Origin: Rhizobium sp. Leaf262
Lineage (GTDB): Bacteria; Pseudomonadota; Alphaproteobacteria; Rhizobiales; Rhizobiaceae
NCBI RefSeq assembly: GCF_001422245.1
Contig: NZ_LMMM01000001.1
Span: forward strand, 637,537-701,536
Direction: 5' to 3'
Length of the DNA stretch: 64,000 nucleotides
Shown here: in pieces, positions 1 through 8,196 of the stretch
How positions within the stretch are numbered: the stretch's first letter is position 1
Layout of the letters: every line of letters starts with the position of its first letter
Notes under the pieces: generated by a model
What the model was told of the DNA's origin: nothing
Databases searched by the model: none
The model's input: only the letters and a program-made list of their open reading frames with translations
Made by a program: the position numbers and the translations under genes

Positions 1-2
1 TG

Positions 3-2108
3 CCCGAACTGTGGGGCGGGCCGCCCGGTTTTGCGACATTGCGGCCTCTGCTCGTCAGGGACAGGGTCCGCTTTGTTGGAGAGCGTGTGGCCATCGTAAT
101 CGCGGAAACGGCGGACCAGGCCCGCAACGCGGCAGATGCGGTATTCGTCGATTACGCCGAGCGTCCTGCGGTAGTGGATGCGGAGGCCGCCCTTGATCCC
201 GGTGCGCCCGTCCTGTGGGACGAATGCGAGACCGGGAACCGTTCCGTCACGCTGAATTTTGGTGACGCTGAAAAGACGGCGAAAGCGTTTGATGCCGCGC
301 ATCTGGTCATAAATCGCAGTTTCGTCAGTGGCCGGGTCGCGCCGTTCTCGCTGGAGCCACGCGGCTGCATAGGCGACTACAATTCTGGTGAAGATCGCTA
401 TACGCTTTATACGAGTTCGCAGGATCCGCACGGCGTTCGCCGCGTTCTGGCGTCCGTCGTGCTGAAAATACCGGAATCGTCACTGCGTGTCGTTTCGCCC
501 GATGTCGGCGGCGGCTTCGGTCTGAAAGCTCACATGCACCCCGAAGACGGGCTGGTTCTTTGGGCATCCCGGCGTGTGGGAAGGCCAGTCAAATGGATCG
601 CAACCCGCAGCGAATCCATGCAGACGGACACGCAGGGACGGGGACAGACAGCACATGCCGAAATGGCACTGGACGCCTCTGGCCATATTCTTGGCGTCAG
701 GGTGCGAGCCTTTCACAATCTTGGTGCATATTTCTGGGGTACGGCAACGCCGCCTCTATTCTTCTCGATGCAGCTTATTCCGGGCACCTACGCCATTCCC
801 GCCGTAGATCTGGAAACCAATGCCGTGTTTACCAACATCGCGCCCTTATCGGTCTATCGCGGCGCTGGTCGTCCTGAAGCGGCTTTCGTCATCGAGAGGC
901 TGATGGATGAGGCGGCCACAGCTCTTGGACTTGACCCACGCGAGATCAGGGCGCGCAACTATGTCTCCCCTGACCGGATGCCCTATCCCAATATGGCAGG
1001 ACTGACCTATGACAGCGGTGATTTTCCCCGTCTGGCAAAAGAGTGCGCCGAGGTCGCAGACTGGGATGGCTTTGCCGCCCGGCGCATGGCGAGCGAGGAA
1101 CGCGGGCGTCTGCGTGGCCGCTCGATCACGTCCTATATCGAAGTTGCCGGTGTCATGAACGAGCGGATGGAAATCCGTTTCGATCCATCTGGCACGCTGA
1201 CCATTATTGCCGGTACTCATTCGCACGGGCAGGGACATGCAACGGTCTTCAGCCAATTGGTGTCCGAGTGGCTGTCGATCGATATGAAGGACATCCGCTA
1301 CGTGCAGGGAGATACGGACAAGGTCCTGATCGGGCGAGGCACCTTTGCCGCACGCAGTTCCATGCTGGGTGGCACCGCCCTGCGAAAGGCTGCGGACGAT
1401 CTCATTTTGCGCGCGTCAAAAATGGCGGCGATGCTGATGAAGTCGGAGGAAAGTGACATCGAGTTCGCCGATGGTCTGTTCCGTTCGCGTAGTTCAAATC
1501 AGACCATGGGGCTGAAGGATGTCGCCCGCTTCTTCTACCTGCCAGCGGGACCCGTCATGCAATTTTCGCTCGGCCTCTATGGCGAGGGAACCTCTGCAGG
1601 CAAGCCGGGGGCGCAGCCGAATTTTCCCAACGGATGCCAGGTTTGCGAGATCGAGGTGACACCGGAAACGGGTGAGATCAGCATCGATCGCTTCGTTTGC
1701 GTCGATGACGTTGGACGAGCACTCAATCCCATGATTTGCGAAGGGCAGATTCATGGTGGTTGCGCACAGGGCATCGGTCAGGCGCTGTTCGAGGAGGTTG
1801 TCTATGATGAAACAGGGCAGCTCACCACCGGTTCCCTTATGGATTACTGCCTTCCTCGTGCCGAGCATATGCCGGTCATTCAATCAAGGCTGGTCGAGAT
1901 TCCAAGCGCATCCAACGTGCTTGGTGTGAAAGGCATTGGTGAATCGGGAACGATCGGAACCCCCGCTGCCATCGTCAACGCAATCTTGGATGCCGTCAGA
2001 CCACTCGGCGTCGCCGATCTGCAAATGCCGGTGACAGCCGGAAAACTCTGGGATGCCATCCAGGCGGCAGGCAGCGCGCCAGCCGGAATGAAAGGACTGA
2101 ACACGTGA
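3..2108 (+). CDS. Molybdenum hydroxylase large (molybdopterin-binding) subunit, 5' partial
   Basis: This is the C-terminal 701 residues of a xanthine dehydrogenase/CoxL-family subunit; the frame is open to the left window edge, so the true start lies outside. It binds the Mo-pterin cofactor and hydroxylates its substrate, passing electrons to the 2Fe-2S and FAD subunits encoded just downstream. Visible family motifs are the glycine-rich GGGFGLK segment, the YRGAGRPEA loop, ARSSMLGGTAL, and near the C-terminus GIGESG carrying the catalytic glutamate. The active-site loop reads VYRGAG and lacks the AYRCSF cysteine of form-I CO dehydrogenase, so it is probably not a CO oxidiser. The stop overlaps the next start (GTGA). 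The substrate cannot be read from the sequence; a small aromatic or N-heterocyclic compound is typical of the family. Confidence 0.9.
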   Translation, partial: PELWGGPPGFATLRPLLVRDRVRFVGERVAIVIAETADQARNAADAVFVDYAERPAVVDAEAALDPGAPVLWDECETGNRSVTLNFGDAEKTAKAFDAAHLVINRSFVSGRVAPFSLEPRGCIGDYNSGEDRYTLYTSSQDPHGVRRVLASVVLKIPESSLRVVSPDVGGGFGLKAHMHPEDGLVLWASRRVGRPVKWIATRSESMQTDTQGRGQTAHAEMALDASGHILGVRVRAFHNLGAYFWGTATPPLFFSMQLIPGTYAIPAVDLETNAVFTNIAPLSVYRGAGRPEAAFVIERLMDEAATALGLDPREIRARNYVSPDRMPYPNMAGLTYDSGDFPRLAKECAEVADWDGFAARRMASEERGRLRGRSITSYIEVAGVMNERMEIRFDPSGTLTIIAGTHSHGQGHATVFSQLVSEWLSIDMKDIRYVQGDTDKVLIGRGTFAARSSMLGGTALRKAADDLILRASKMAAMLMKSEESDIEFADGLFRSRSSNQTMGLKDVARFFYLPAGPVMQFSLGLYGEGTSAGKPGAQPNFPNGCQVCEIEVTPETGEISIDRFVCVDDVGRALNPMICEGQIHGGCAQGIGQALFEEVVYDETGQLTTGSLMDYCLPRAEHMPVIQSRLVEIPSASNVLGVKGIGESGTIGTPAAIVNAILDAVRPLGVADLQMPVTAGKLWDAIQAAGSAPAGMKGLNT

Positions 2109-2545
2109 ATCTCGAAGGTAATTTTTTCGTCCCGCGTCCGCGCGCGGAGGTTTGGGGCCTGATCAACGATCCGGAGGTTTTGCGGCAAGCCATACCGGGT
2201 TGCCAGACTTTGGAGGCTGTCGATGAGGGATACACCGCTACAGTGACTGTCGCCATCGGGCCAGTAAAGGCAAAATTCAGTGGCCGCGTCCAGCTTCTGG
2301 ATATCAAGGCACCGGAAAGCTACCGGATCGCCGGCGAAGGAAATGGCGGAATAGCTGGGTTCGCAAAAGGTGGGGCCAACGTCCAGCTGGAGGAGCAGGA
2401 TGGCGGCACGGTCGTGCATTACACTGTCGATGCGAATGTTGGTGGCAAGCTGGCCCAACTCGGCGGACGGCTGATCGAATCGACCTCGCGCAAATTATCC
2501 CAGCAGTTCTTCGATCGTATTTCTGAAATTGCGCAGGCGAGCTGA
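2105..2545 (+). CDS. CoxG-like SRPBCC-fold protein of the hydroxylase operon
   Basis: A 146-residue protein of the carbon monoxide dehydrogenase subunit G family (SRPBCC/START-like fold). It opens with NLEGNFFVPRPRAEVWGLIND and has the FSGRVQLLDI and conserved glycine-rich middle typical of CoxG. In studied systems CoxG helps hold the Mo hydroxylase at the membrane and is not a catalytic subunit; the same is inferred here. It starts at GTG overlapping the previous stop by four bases, so it should be translationally coupled to the large subunit. The small 2Fe-2S subunit follows after a 25-base gap. Confidence 0.85.
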   Translation: MNLEGNFFVPRPRAEVWGLINDPEVLRQAIPGCQTLEAVDEGYTATVTVAIGPVKAKFSGRVQLLDIKAPESYRIAGEGNGGIAGFAKGGANVQLEEQDGGTVVHYTVDANVGGKLAQLGGRLIESTSRKLSQQFFDRISEIAQAS

Positions 2546-2570
2546 AGTCGGCATTCGGAGGAGGAAAGCC

Positions 2571-3059
2571 ATGTCTGACATCGAACTATCGATAAACGGC
2601 CAGCGGGTCCGCAAATCTGTCGAGGATCACCGTTTGCTGGTGTCCTTTCTTCGAGAGGATGTGGGGCTGACCGGAACCCATGTCGGCTGTGATACATCGC
2701 AATGTGGCGCCTGCGTGGTATCCGTCGATGGCGCGACCGTCAAATCCTGCACGATGCTTGCCGTGCAGGCGCATGGTCGATCTGTGACGACGATAGAAGG
2801 CGTGTCGAAAGACAATGTACTTCATGTCGTTCAGGACGCCTTTCACCGTCATCATGCCTTGCAGTGCGGTTACTGCACGGCAGGCTTGGTTATGACTGCA
2901 ATTGATCTGATCGAGCGCGAAAAGGATCGGTTGACGCGAGACGGGGTTGCGCACGCATTGAAGGGCAACCTCTGTCGTTGCACAGGCTATCAGAACATCA
3001 TCAACGCCATTCTGGATGCGGCGGCGCGTTTGAATGCCGAACCGCAGGCTGTGCAATGA
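2571..3059 (+). CDS. Molybdenum hydroxylase small subunit, two [2Fe-2S] clusters
   Basis: A 162-residue CoxS/XdhC-type ferredoxin subunit. The N-terminal plant-type [2Fe-2S] domain shows CDTSQCGAC with the fourth cysteine in KSCTM; the C-terminal helical domain shows CGYC and CRCTGY for the second cluster. It relays electrons from the Mo site to FAD. The ATG at 2571 is chosen because it follows GGAGGAAAGCC; an earlier in-frame TTG at 2529 would overlap coxG and add an unrelated basic tail. The FAD subunit follows 16 bases downstream. Confidence 0.93.
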   Translation: MSDIELSINGQRVRKSVEDHRLLVSFLREDVGLTGTHVGCDTSQCGACVVSVDGATVKSCTMLAVQAHGRSVTTIEGVSKDNVLHVVQDAFHRHHALQCGYCTAGLVMTAIDLIEREKDRLTRDGVAHALKGNLCRCTGYQNIINAILDAAARLNAEPQAVQ

Positions 3060-3075
3060 TGAAGGGGAAAAGGTG

Positions 3076-3879
3076 ATGAGACCATTCGCCTATCATCGAC
3101 TTGTATCTGACGAAGATCGTCTCTCCGTGCTGACAACATGTGACGACCCGAAATACATCTCTGGCGGCATGACATTGTTGCCATCAATGAAACTCGGTCT
3201 CGCCATGCCGTCCGACCTTCTTGATGTCACTGGACTGCCGGGCATGGCTGACATCACCGGCAATGGCAGCCGGGTGCGCATAGGCGCATCTGTCACCCAC
3301 GCACAGATCGCAGAAAATCGGATGTTGCAGTCCGCTTGCCCGGCGTTGTGCGACCTTGCCCGCCAGATCGGTGACAGGCACGTTCGCAATCGCGGCACCA
3401 TCGGCGGCTCCGTCGCAAACAACGATCCGGCGGCGGACTATCCTGCGGCACTCGTGGCGCTTGATGCCGAAATAGAGACGGACCGCCGCAACATAGCTGT
3501 TGCCGATTTTCTTCTGGGGATGTTCGAGACGGCGCTGGATGACCACGAGTTGGTGACGGCGATTGCCTTCGACACGCCCGATGCAGCGCGTTACGAAAAA
3601 TTCCCTCATCCGGCATCGGGCTATGCAATGGCGGGTGTTTTTCTCTCTCGTACAGGTGGCGCGTATCGTGCAGGCGTGACCGGTGCCTCCGGTCAGGGTG
3701 CCTTTCGCTGGCACGATCTGGAGACGTTGCTGGATGAGGGTATGCCTCACGCAGAAATATCGAAACTGCAATTTGATGACCGCGATATCTTCGAGGATCG
3801 TCACGGCTCACGTGCCTATCGAGAAAACCTTATTCGCGTTCTGGCGATCCGGGCAGCAGCTTATGTCCACTCACAATAA
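3076..3879 (+). CDS. Molybdenum hydroxylase medium subunit, FAD-binding
   Basis: A 267-residue CoxM-type subunit. The PCMH-type FAD fold shows ISGGMTLLPSMKL near the N-terminus and the hallmark RNRGTIGGSVANNDPAADYP, which contacts the FAD pyrophosphate. The C-terminal CO_deh_flav_C domain follows. It takes electrons from the iron-sulfur subunit and reduces the final acceptor. The ATG at 3076 sits after AGGGGAAAAGG. Gene order large-CoxG-small-medium differs from the classic coxMSL order. Slightly short for the family (about 280-290), but no key motif is missing. Confidence 0.92.
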   Translation: MRPFAYHRLVSDEDRLSVLTTCDDPKYISGGMTLLPSMKLGLAMPSDLLDVTGLPGMADITGNGSRVRIGASVTHAQIAENRMLQSACPALCDLARQIGDRHVRNRGTIGGSVANNDPAADYPAALVALDAEIETDRRNIAVADFLLGMFETALDDHELVTAIAFDTPDAARYEKFPHPASGYAMAGVFLSRTGGAYRAGVTGASGQGAFRWHDLETLLDEGMPHAEISKLQFDDRDIFEDRHGSRAYRENLIRVLAIRAAAYVHSQ

Positions 3880-3937
3880 CGCACGCACGTTCTGAAAATA
3901 TTCATTCATAATATCACTGTCACCGGGAGGAAACCAC

Positions 3938-5221
3938 ATGACAGACAATGCACTCAATGCCGCATCTGGGGAGGATGGGCAAAAGATGTCGAAAGGCAAT
4001 CAAGGCACTGCGCTCGGTGCAACGACTGCGGCAACCGTGGGACTCGTCTTCGGCCCCAGCACCATTCTCCTGTTCCTTTTTGGTGCTTTCGTTGAGCCAC
4101 TCTCAACGACTTTCGGATGGTCCAAGCCATCGATCCTCTTTGCTGCGACCATCGTGTCCTTGATGATCATGGTGATATCGCCGGTCCAGGGCTATCTTAT
4201 CGACCGATTTGGCGCTCGACCTGTTGTTCTGGCATCCAGCGTTACGTTCGCGCTTGGTCTGGGTGGAATGTATTTCCTGTCGGGCAGCATCATCGCCTTC
4301 TATTTTATGTATGCATTGCTGCCGCTGCTGGCGATCGGCCTTTGGCCTGTTTCCTATCTGCGGGTGGTCAGCACTTGGTTTGAGCGTCGTCTTGGCCTGG
4401 CGATCGGTGTTGCCAATGGTGGTATCGGACTTGGAGCTGCGTTGCTCCCGCCGCTCATCACCTTTGCCATCCTCAACGGCTCGGTCCAATGGGCCTATGT
4501 CTGCCTCGGCGCGATTATTCTTCTCATTGTGCTGCCGGTCAACGCGCTTTTCCTTTATGAAGCACCGGCTGCGCCGTTGGCCAATACTGCCGGTTCTAGC
4601 GCTCAAAATGGCAAGAGTGATTTCAAAAGCCTCATCAAAACGCAGGGTTTTGTGGTTCTTGCGATCGCATTTTTCCTTCTTGGATTCGTCAATACGGGTC
4701 TTGTGACAAACCAGATTTCCCTTTTGATCGACAGCGGCGCAACGCCGCAGCACGCAGCCTTCGTCCAGTCGGTATTCGGTATCGCGGTGCTTCTCGGCCG
4801 GTTTTTGACGGGTGTCCTGCTGGACTACATGTCGGCAAAGCGTTTGATGAGTGCCGTCTGCATAGGCGGTGCCGCGGCCTGCCTTATTTATGCATCGGGA
4901 CCGGCAGGCGGACTGGTCTTCGTTTGCGCTATTCTCATCGGCATGGTCTATGGCGCCGAGTTCGATGTCTTGAGCTACATCATCAAACGCAATTTCGGCC
5001 TGGCAGCCTTCGGTCGCATCTACGGCACGATATTCGCAGTCTTCCAGCTTGGCGCAGCACTGGGCGCAACGCTCTTGCCGCTAAGCCGCGCATATTTTCA
5101 GAGCTATGGTCCGGGCCTGATGGCCTATGCGACTGCGCTGGTCGTCAGCGGGCTACTTTTCGTGCTTTTGAAAGAGCAGTCAGCGAAAAATTCGGCTCCC
5201 GTTTCCGGCCTGCCGGCATAG
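3938..5221 (+). CDS. MFS transporter, probably for the hydroxylase substrate
   Basis: A 427-residue, strongly hydrophobic protein with about 12 predicted membrane segments and the MFS signature between helices 2 and 3 (GYLIDRFGARPVVLASS), repeated more weakly in the second half (LLDYMSAKRLM). The resemblance is to the monocarboxylate/oxalate-type MFS branch. A cytoplasmic hydrophilic N-terminus of about 25 residues precedes helix 1. ATG at 3938 follows a strong GGGAGGAAA. It lies 58 bases after the FAD subunit and in the same direction, so uptake of the compound oxidised by the Mo enzyme is the likely role. Its downstream region was later invaded by an IS element. Confidence 0.85.
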   Translation: MTDNALNAASGEDGQKMSKGNQGTALGATTAATVGLVFGPSTILLFLFGAFVEPLSTTFGWSKPSILFAATIVSLMIMVISPVQGYLIDRFGARPVVLASSVTFALGLGGMYFLSGSIIAFYFMYALLPLLAIGLWPVSYLRVVSTWFERRLGLAIGVANGGIGLGAALLPPLITFAILNGSVQWAYVCLGAIILLIVLPVNALFLYEAPAAPLANTAGSSAQNGKSDFKSLIKTQGFVVLAIAFFLLGFVNTGLVTNQISLLIDSGATPQHAAFVQSVFGIAVLLGRFLTGVLLDYMSAKRLMSAVCIGGAAACLIYASGPAGGLVFVCAILIGMVYGAEFDVLSYIIKRNFGLAAFGRIYGTIFAVFQLGAALGATLLPLSRAYFQSYGPGLMAYATALVVSGLLFVLLKEQSAKNSAPVSGLPA

Positions 5222-5305
5222 CAATTGCCAACGTCGTAAGGGGATTGCGGCCTACATGCGCCGTACAATCAGCCTCTGATGACCGGTATTCGTTTCGGTG
5301 AAGCC

Positions 5306-5334
5306 TGATCTAGGGCCTGTTGACAAAGTGGATT
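5306..5334 (+). repeat. Left terminal inverted repeat of the IS element (with palindromic target)
   Basis: These 29 bases are the exact reverse complement of 7095-7123. The element proper begins at GGGCCTG (5313); the outer TGATCTA belongs to the palindromic target site and therefore also matches. Confidence 0.92.
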
Positions 5335-5383
5335 CCCAAATCATCTCAAGCGTGATTCAAGACTGCCTTTTTAGGAGGCAGTT

Positions 5384-6166
5384 TTGGCTCGCGGCGACCT
5401 CACGGATATGGAATGGCGGATCATCGAGGGGCTGTTGCCCACCGAACGCGGCAGGAAGTCCCGGCCCTCGCATGATAATCGACGATACCTGAACGGTATG
5501 CTGCATGTTCTTCGGGTCGGATGCCCTTTGGCGCGACATGCATGAGCGCTATGGCAAGTGGAATTCCGTTTATGTGCGTTTTCGCCGTTGGGCCGAGCAA
5601 GGCGTTTGGGACGCTCTTCTTGAGACCTTGGTCGAAATGGGGCTGACGGATGATTGGCAACATATGATCGACAGCACCACGGTTCGCGGCCACTCTCAGG
5701 CAGCGGGCGCAAAAGGGGGACTTATCAGGAGGCTTTTGGTTGATCACGCGGCGGTTTTACGACGAAAATCCCCGCCCGTGCAGACGGTCAAAGACGCCCT
5801 CTAGGCTTCATCCTAACCGGCGGAGAGGCTTCGGACTACAGTGCCATTCCTGATCTGTTGACAATACCGGTCTGGAAACCGAGATTATTTCTTGCAGACA
5901 AAGGCTATGACAGTGACATTCTGCGTGAAGAACTCCTGACCCACGGGATCAGGCCGGTTATCCCGCCAAAGGCCAACCGGAAGAACCCGCCTGCCTGCGA
6001 CTTCCGAGCGTACAAGGATCGAAACCTCATCGAACGGATGTTCAACCGTCTCAAACAGTTCCGTCGCGTGGCAACCCGATACGACAAGACACGACAATCC
6101 TTCTCCGCATTCCTAGCTCTGGCCGCCGCAAAGATATGGCTGCCATACTTTGTTGAAAGGGTTTAA
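5384..6166 (+). pseudogene. IS5-family transposase, broken by two frameshifts and a stop
   Basis: The reading starts at TTG 5384 after AGGAGG and gives an IS5/IS427-type N-terminus (ARGDLTDMEWRIIEGLLP). Near 5518 one extra T in the CPWRDM region shifts the frame to the one read from 5520 to about 5728. There a missing base in the AKGG(T)YQEAF region shifts it back, and TGA at 5741-5743 replaces an expected CGA. The C-terminal part has the DDE-family signature LFLADKGYDSD...RNLIERMFNRLKQFRRVATRYDK and ends at 6166. With three lesions it cannot make a full enzyme unless programmed frameshifting is assumed, which the stop codon makes unlikely. Confidence 0.93.
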
Positions 6167-6184
6167 TTCTATGGCAAGCACAAA

Positions 6185-6913
6185 TTATCCCCCTCTTCTG
6201 AACTGACTTGGTGTTATCTTCAACGCAAAAGGTATTTGGCTGAACGGGCCATAAATTCTAATGTTTTCTTGAATTTGCTCTGTCCAGATTTTCGAAAATT
6301 CGGTCCCAAGTACCTTCACGACTCTTCCGGTCGTCAACGGCTCACTCGTGATCCCCAGTCGAATAGACACAAGCCTGTAGCCATTACCGAAAGCGGCTTC
6401 GAGATTTTCGGGTTCTACCTTCACCGCTGTCGATGGATCGGTTGGCTTTGTAAAGGTCACCAGTGTCGGAAAGCTTGCTCTTGGAACTTCGCGTGTTTCT
6501 CGAGATGCTTGGATAGCCTCGTTTTCCGCACGAATTTGGTTCCTGAAGCCATCCGCTGTGATGTAAGGACGCTTAACAGGCTGCGGGCGAAAAACCTTAT
6601 CAACGGCGGGGTGGTCATACGTTTTCAATAGCGCAAATAGATATTTGTTAGGGGCAACCTCGACAAATGCCGCCTCGCCTTTCAAATCATTCGTGAACCA
6701 GCCGCCGCTATCGCCAATCTTCGACCAATGCGGGCTTTCACTCCAAACGACACTTTGCACCGAATCGCCCGTGCGAACGCCGCCCGGCGTCTCCACAACG
6801 ATGGTGACCTTCTGGTTCCATTGCCAGGAATGGAACCCGAGGATGTCACAACCACTCAAAAGAGTTGTGAGGCAAATAAAGATCGCACAGGTGTAGCTAC
6901 GATATCGGGGCAT
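6185..6913 (-). CDS. Lipoprotein of unknown function carried inside the IS element
   Basis: A 242-residue protein with a lipoprotein signal: a basic start, a hydrophobic stretch (AIFICLTTLLSGC) and a lipobox LSGC with Cys22 as the lipid-bearing residue. The mature part begins with aromatic-rich WQWNQKVTIVVETPGG and has mixed beta-like sequence with no enzyme motif I recognise. It lies between the dead transposase and the right inverted repeat and is transcribed towards the transposase, so it is passenger DNA. Base composition looks poorer in GC than the surrounding genes, which fits transfer. Related proteins with a similar opening are, from memory, found in rhizobia as hypothetical proteins. 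Confidence 0.7.
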   Translation of the reverse strand: MPRYRSYTCAIFICLTTLLSGCDILGFHSWQWNQKVTIVVETPGGVRTGDSVQSVVWSESPHWSKIGDSGGWFTNDLKGEAAFVEVAPNKYLFALLKTYDHPAVDKVFRPQPVKRPYITADGFRNQIRAENEAIQASRETREVPRASFPTLVTFTKPTDPSTAVKVEPENLEAAFGNGYRLVSIRLGITSEPLTTGRVVKVLGTEFSKIWTEQIQENIRIYGPFSQIPFALKITPSQFRRGG

Positions 6914-7109
6914 CGTCTATCTCTTGATAGAAAAACTTGAAATGTTCGGCATGCAAGAAACAAATTTGCCGGACAATGTCAAAATTCGGAGTGCACGTCT
7001 CGGTAAATCCATCACGTCGGGTATTCAATAGATCGCGACGCGCCAACATAGCCTCATAAAACGCAGGCTTGAATGACGCTTCTCCTGATTTTAAAATCCA
7101 CTTTGTCAA
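6897..7109 (-). CDS. Small ORF starting in the right inverted repeat, possibly a truncated gene
   Basis: A 70-residue frame whose only early start, TTG, lies within the inverted repeat; the next in-frame ATG would be at 7052. Its end overlaps the lipoprotein start (stop at 6897-6899, ATG at 6911-6913), as for coupled genes. The sequence (for example NFDIVRQICFLHAEHFKFFYQE) is not one I recognise. It may be the tail of a gene whose front was lost when the IS end was joined to it, or a small real gene of the passenger segment. Confidence 0.35.
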   Translation of the reverse strand: MTKWILKSGEASFKPAFYEAMLARRDLLNTRRDGFTETCTPNFDIVRQICFLHAEHFKFFYQEIDDAPIS

Positions 7110-7123
7110 CAGGCCCTAGATCA
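7095..7123 (-). repeat. Right terminal inverted repeat of the IS element (with palindromic target)
   Basis: Exact reverse complement of 5306-5334 over 29 bases. The element ends at 7116 (AGGCCC) and is followed by TAGATCA from the target. A small leftward ORF begins inside this repeat. Confidence 0.92.
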
Positions 7124-7124
7124 T

Positions 7125-7155
7125 TGTAGCAGCCGGGAGGATCCAGGCTGCTACA
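7125..7155. terminator. Hairpin, candidate terminator displaced by the IS
   Basis: TGTAGCAGCC and GGCTGCTACA pair perfectly over 10 bases around an 11-base loop. No long T-run follows on the + strand. Before the IS insertion it would have lain about 90 bases after the MFS stop, and it also lies downstream of the convergent transglycosylase gene. Confidence 0.45.
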
Positions 7156-7220
7156 GTGCTTATGCCGAGTAAGCCCCGTAATTTCCGAGCGGGTGGGCGT
7201 AAGGGGTAAACGTTACCATC

Positions 7221-8144
7221 TCACCGGTTTCGCAGAACGGTGCAGGGAACCGATGCGGCTCTGATCTTATCGCACAGACTGTTGGCTTCGGCGCGGGTTT
7301 CGCGGCCCAGTCTTGCGGCATAGCGAGGTCGGTTGCCGAAATTTCCACCGCGTTGCCGTACGATGAGTGCGCGCTCCTCGTTCAGTGGCGATGGCAGGCG
7401 GCTGATTGCGCGGGTAAACAGCGCCTCCACAACGGCAGGGCGGTAGTGAGCCGAAAGCTGAACGCCCCACGGGGCCCAGTCTGCCGAGCCTGCAAAAACC
7501 GGCTCCTGCATCCGTCTCGTTTGCGCCAGGACCACGCAGGCTTTGTGAAAGGGCGCAGCATCGTCAAGGTCAGGAGCTGCTACCTTGGGGGTAGCGTCCC
7601 GCCACGTCTCTATGGTCTGGCCGGTGATCGCAAAGACATAATCGCGGGTCTCGATCGGTAGTCGGCCATTCACAAGAAAGCGCGACAGACCGTTCTCACC
7701 TGCATTATAGGCCGCAGCTGCATAGCCGAAATTGCCGAAGCGGTTTTTCAGTTCCTTTAAATAAGCGGCTGAACTGTCGAGGGCGTCGATGACTTCGAAA
7801 CTGTTGTTGAGCCCCCTGCTGCGGGCGGTCGATGGCATGAACTGTGCAATTCCTTCCGCGCCCTTGTAGTTTACGGCTTCAGGGCGAAATAGGCTTTCGC
7901 GCCAGATCAGACGTGCAAAAAAAGCAGCAGGCACCTCATGCGTCACTGCGAAATGCTCGATTGTTCGGCACAGATCGTCATTGAAGGTTTCTTTTTTGAT
8001 GCAGATGGAAGACGTACTGCCCTTGCGTTCATAGAGGCATGACTTGTCGTCATCCGGTGCGGCTCGCACGCCACCGGCTATGGTGCACGTCATAGCGATC
8101 GTCAATGTAATCCATAGTGCCGTAAGGCAACGGTGGAAACTCAT
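7221..8144 (-). CDS. Lytic transglycosylase (SLT) with C-terminal SPOR domain
   Basis: A 307-residue exported murein hydrolase. A signal peptide (FHRCLTALWITLTIAMTCTIA...VRA) is followed by an SLT-type lysozyme-like domain at about residues 50-170, with the catalytic glutamate in RLIWRES, then GAEGIAQFMPSTA and AAAYNAGENGL. The last 75 residues (GVQLSAHY...IRAASVPCTVLRNR) look like a SPOR domain, which binds denuded glycan at division sites. The start at 8144 is chosen because it places the signal peptide at the N-terminus; the longer frame to 8222 would overlap the upstream SDR gene and add a hydrophilic tail. It cleaves glycan strands between MurNAc and GlcNAc. Confidence 0.85.
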   Translation of the reverse strand: MSFHRCLTALWITLTIAMTCTIAGGVRAAPDDDKSCLYERKGSTSSICIKKETFNDDLCRTIEHFAVTHEVPAAFFARLIWRESLFRPEAVNYKGAEGIAQFMPSTARSRGLNNSFEVIDALDSSAAYLKELKNRFGNFGYAAAAYNAGENGLSRFLVNGRLPIETRDYVFAITGQTIETWRDATPKVAAPDLDDAAPFHKACVVLAQTRRMQEPVFAGSADWAPWGVQLSAHYRPAVVEALFTRAISRLPSPLNEERALIVRQRGGNFGNRPRYAARLGRETRAEANSLCDKIRAASVPCTVLRNR

Positions 8145-8196
8145 ATCTTGCGCGCCCGACATCTGCCTAAGAGAGCTTTGATCCGTGATCTCTCGA

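Larger units (their letters stand above)
5313..7116. mobile_element. IS5-family (IS427-like) element, 1.8 kb, with passenger DNA
   Basis: Perfect inverted ends (GGGCCTGTTGACAAAGTGGAT and its complement) bound a 1,804-base unit containing a decayed IS5-family transposase gene and about 930 bases of extra DNA coding for a lipoprotein. TA (or CTAG) flanks both ends. Removing the element and one TA restores TGATCTAGATCA, a perfect 12-base palindrome, which is a plausible target. IS5-family elements of the IS427 group are known to duplicate TA or CTAG. The transposase is broken, so the unit could move only with help in trans. It separates the MFS gene from a hairpin at 7125-7155. Confidence 0.85.

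Noticed and set aside
3..3879. Aerobic CO dehydrogenase (coxMSL)
   Set aside because: The active-site AYRCSF cysteine motif is absent and gene order differs; only the general Mo hydroxylase call is kept.
5313..7116. Composite transposon made of two IS copies
   Set aside because: Only one transposase relic is present and the two ends restore a single palindromic target, so one unit is simpler.
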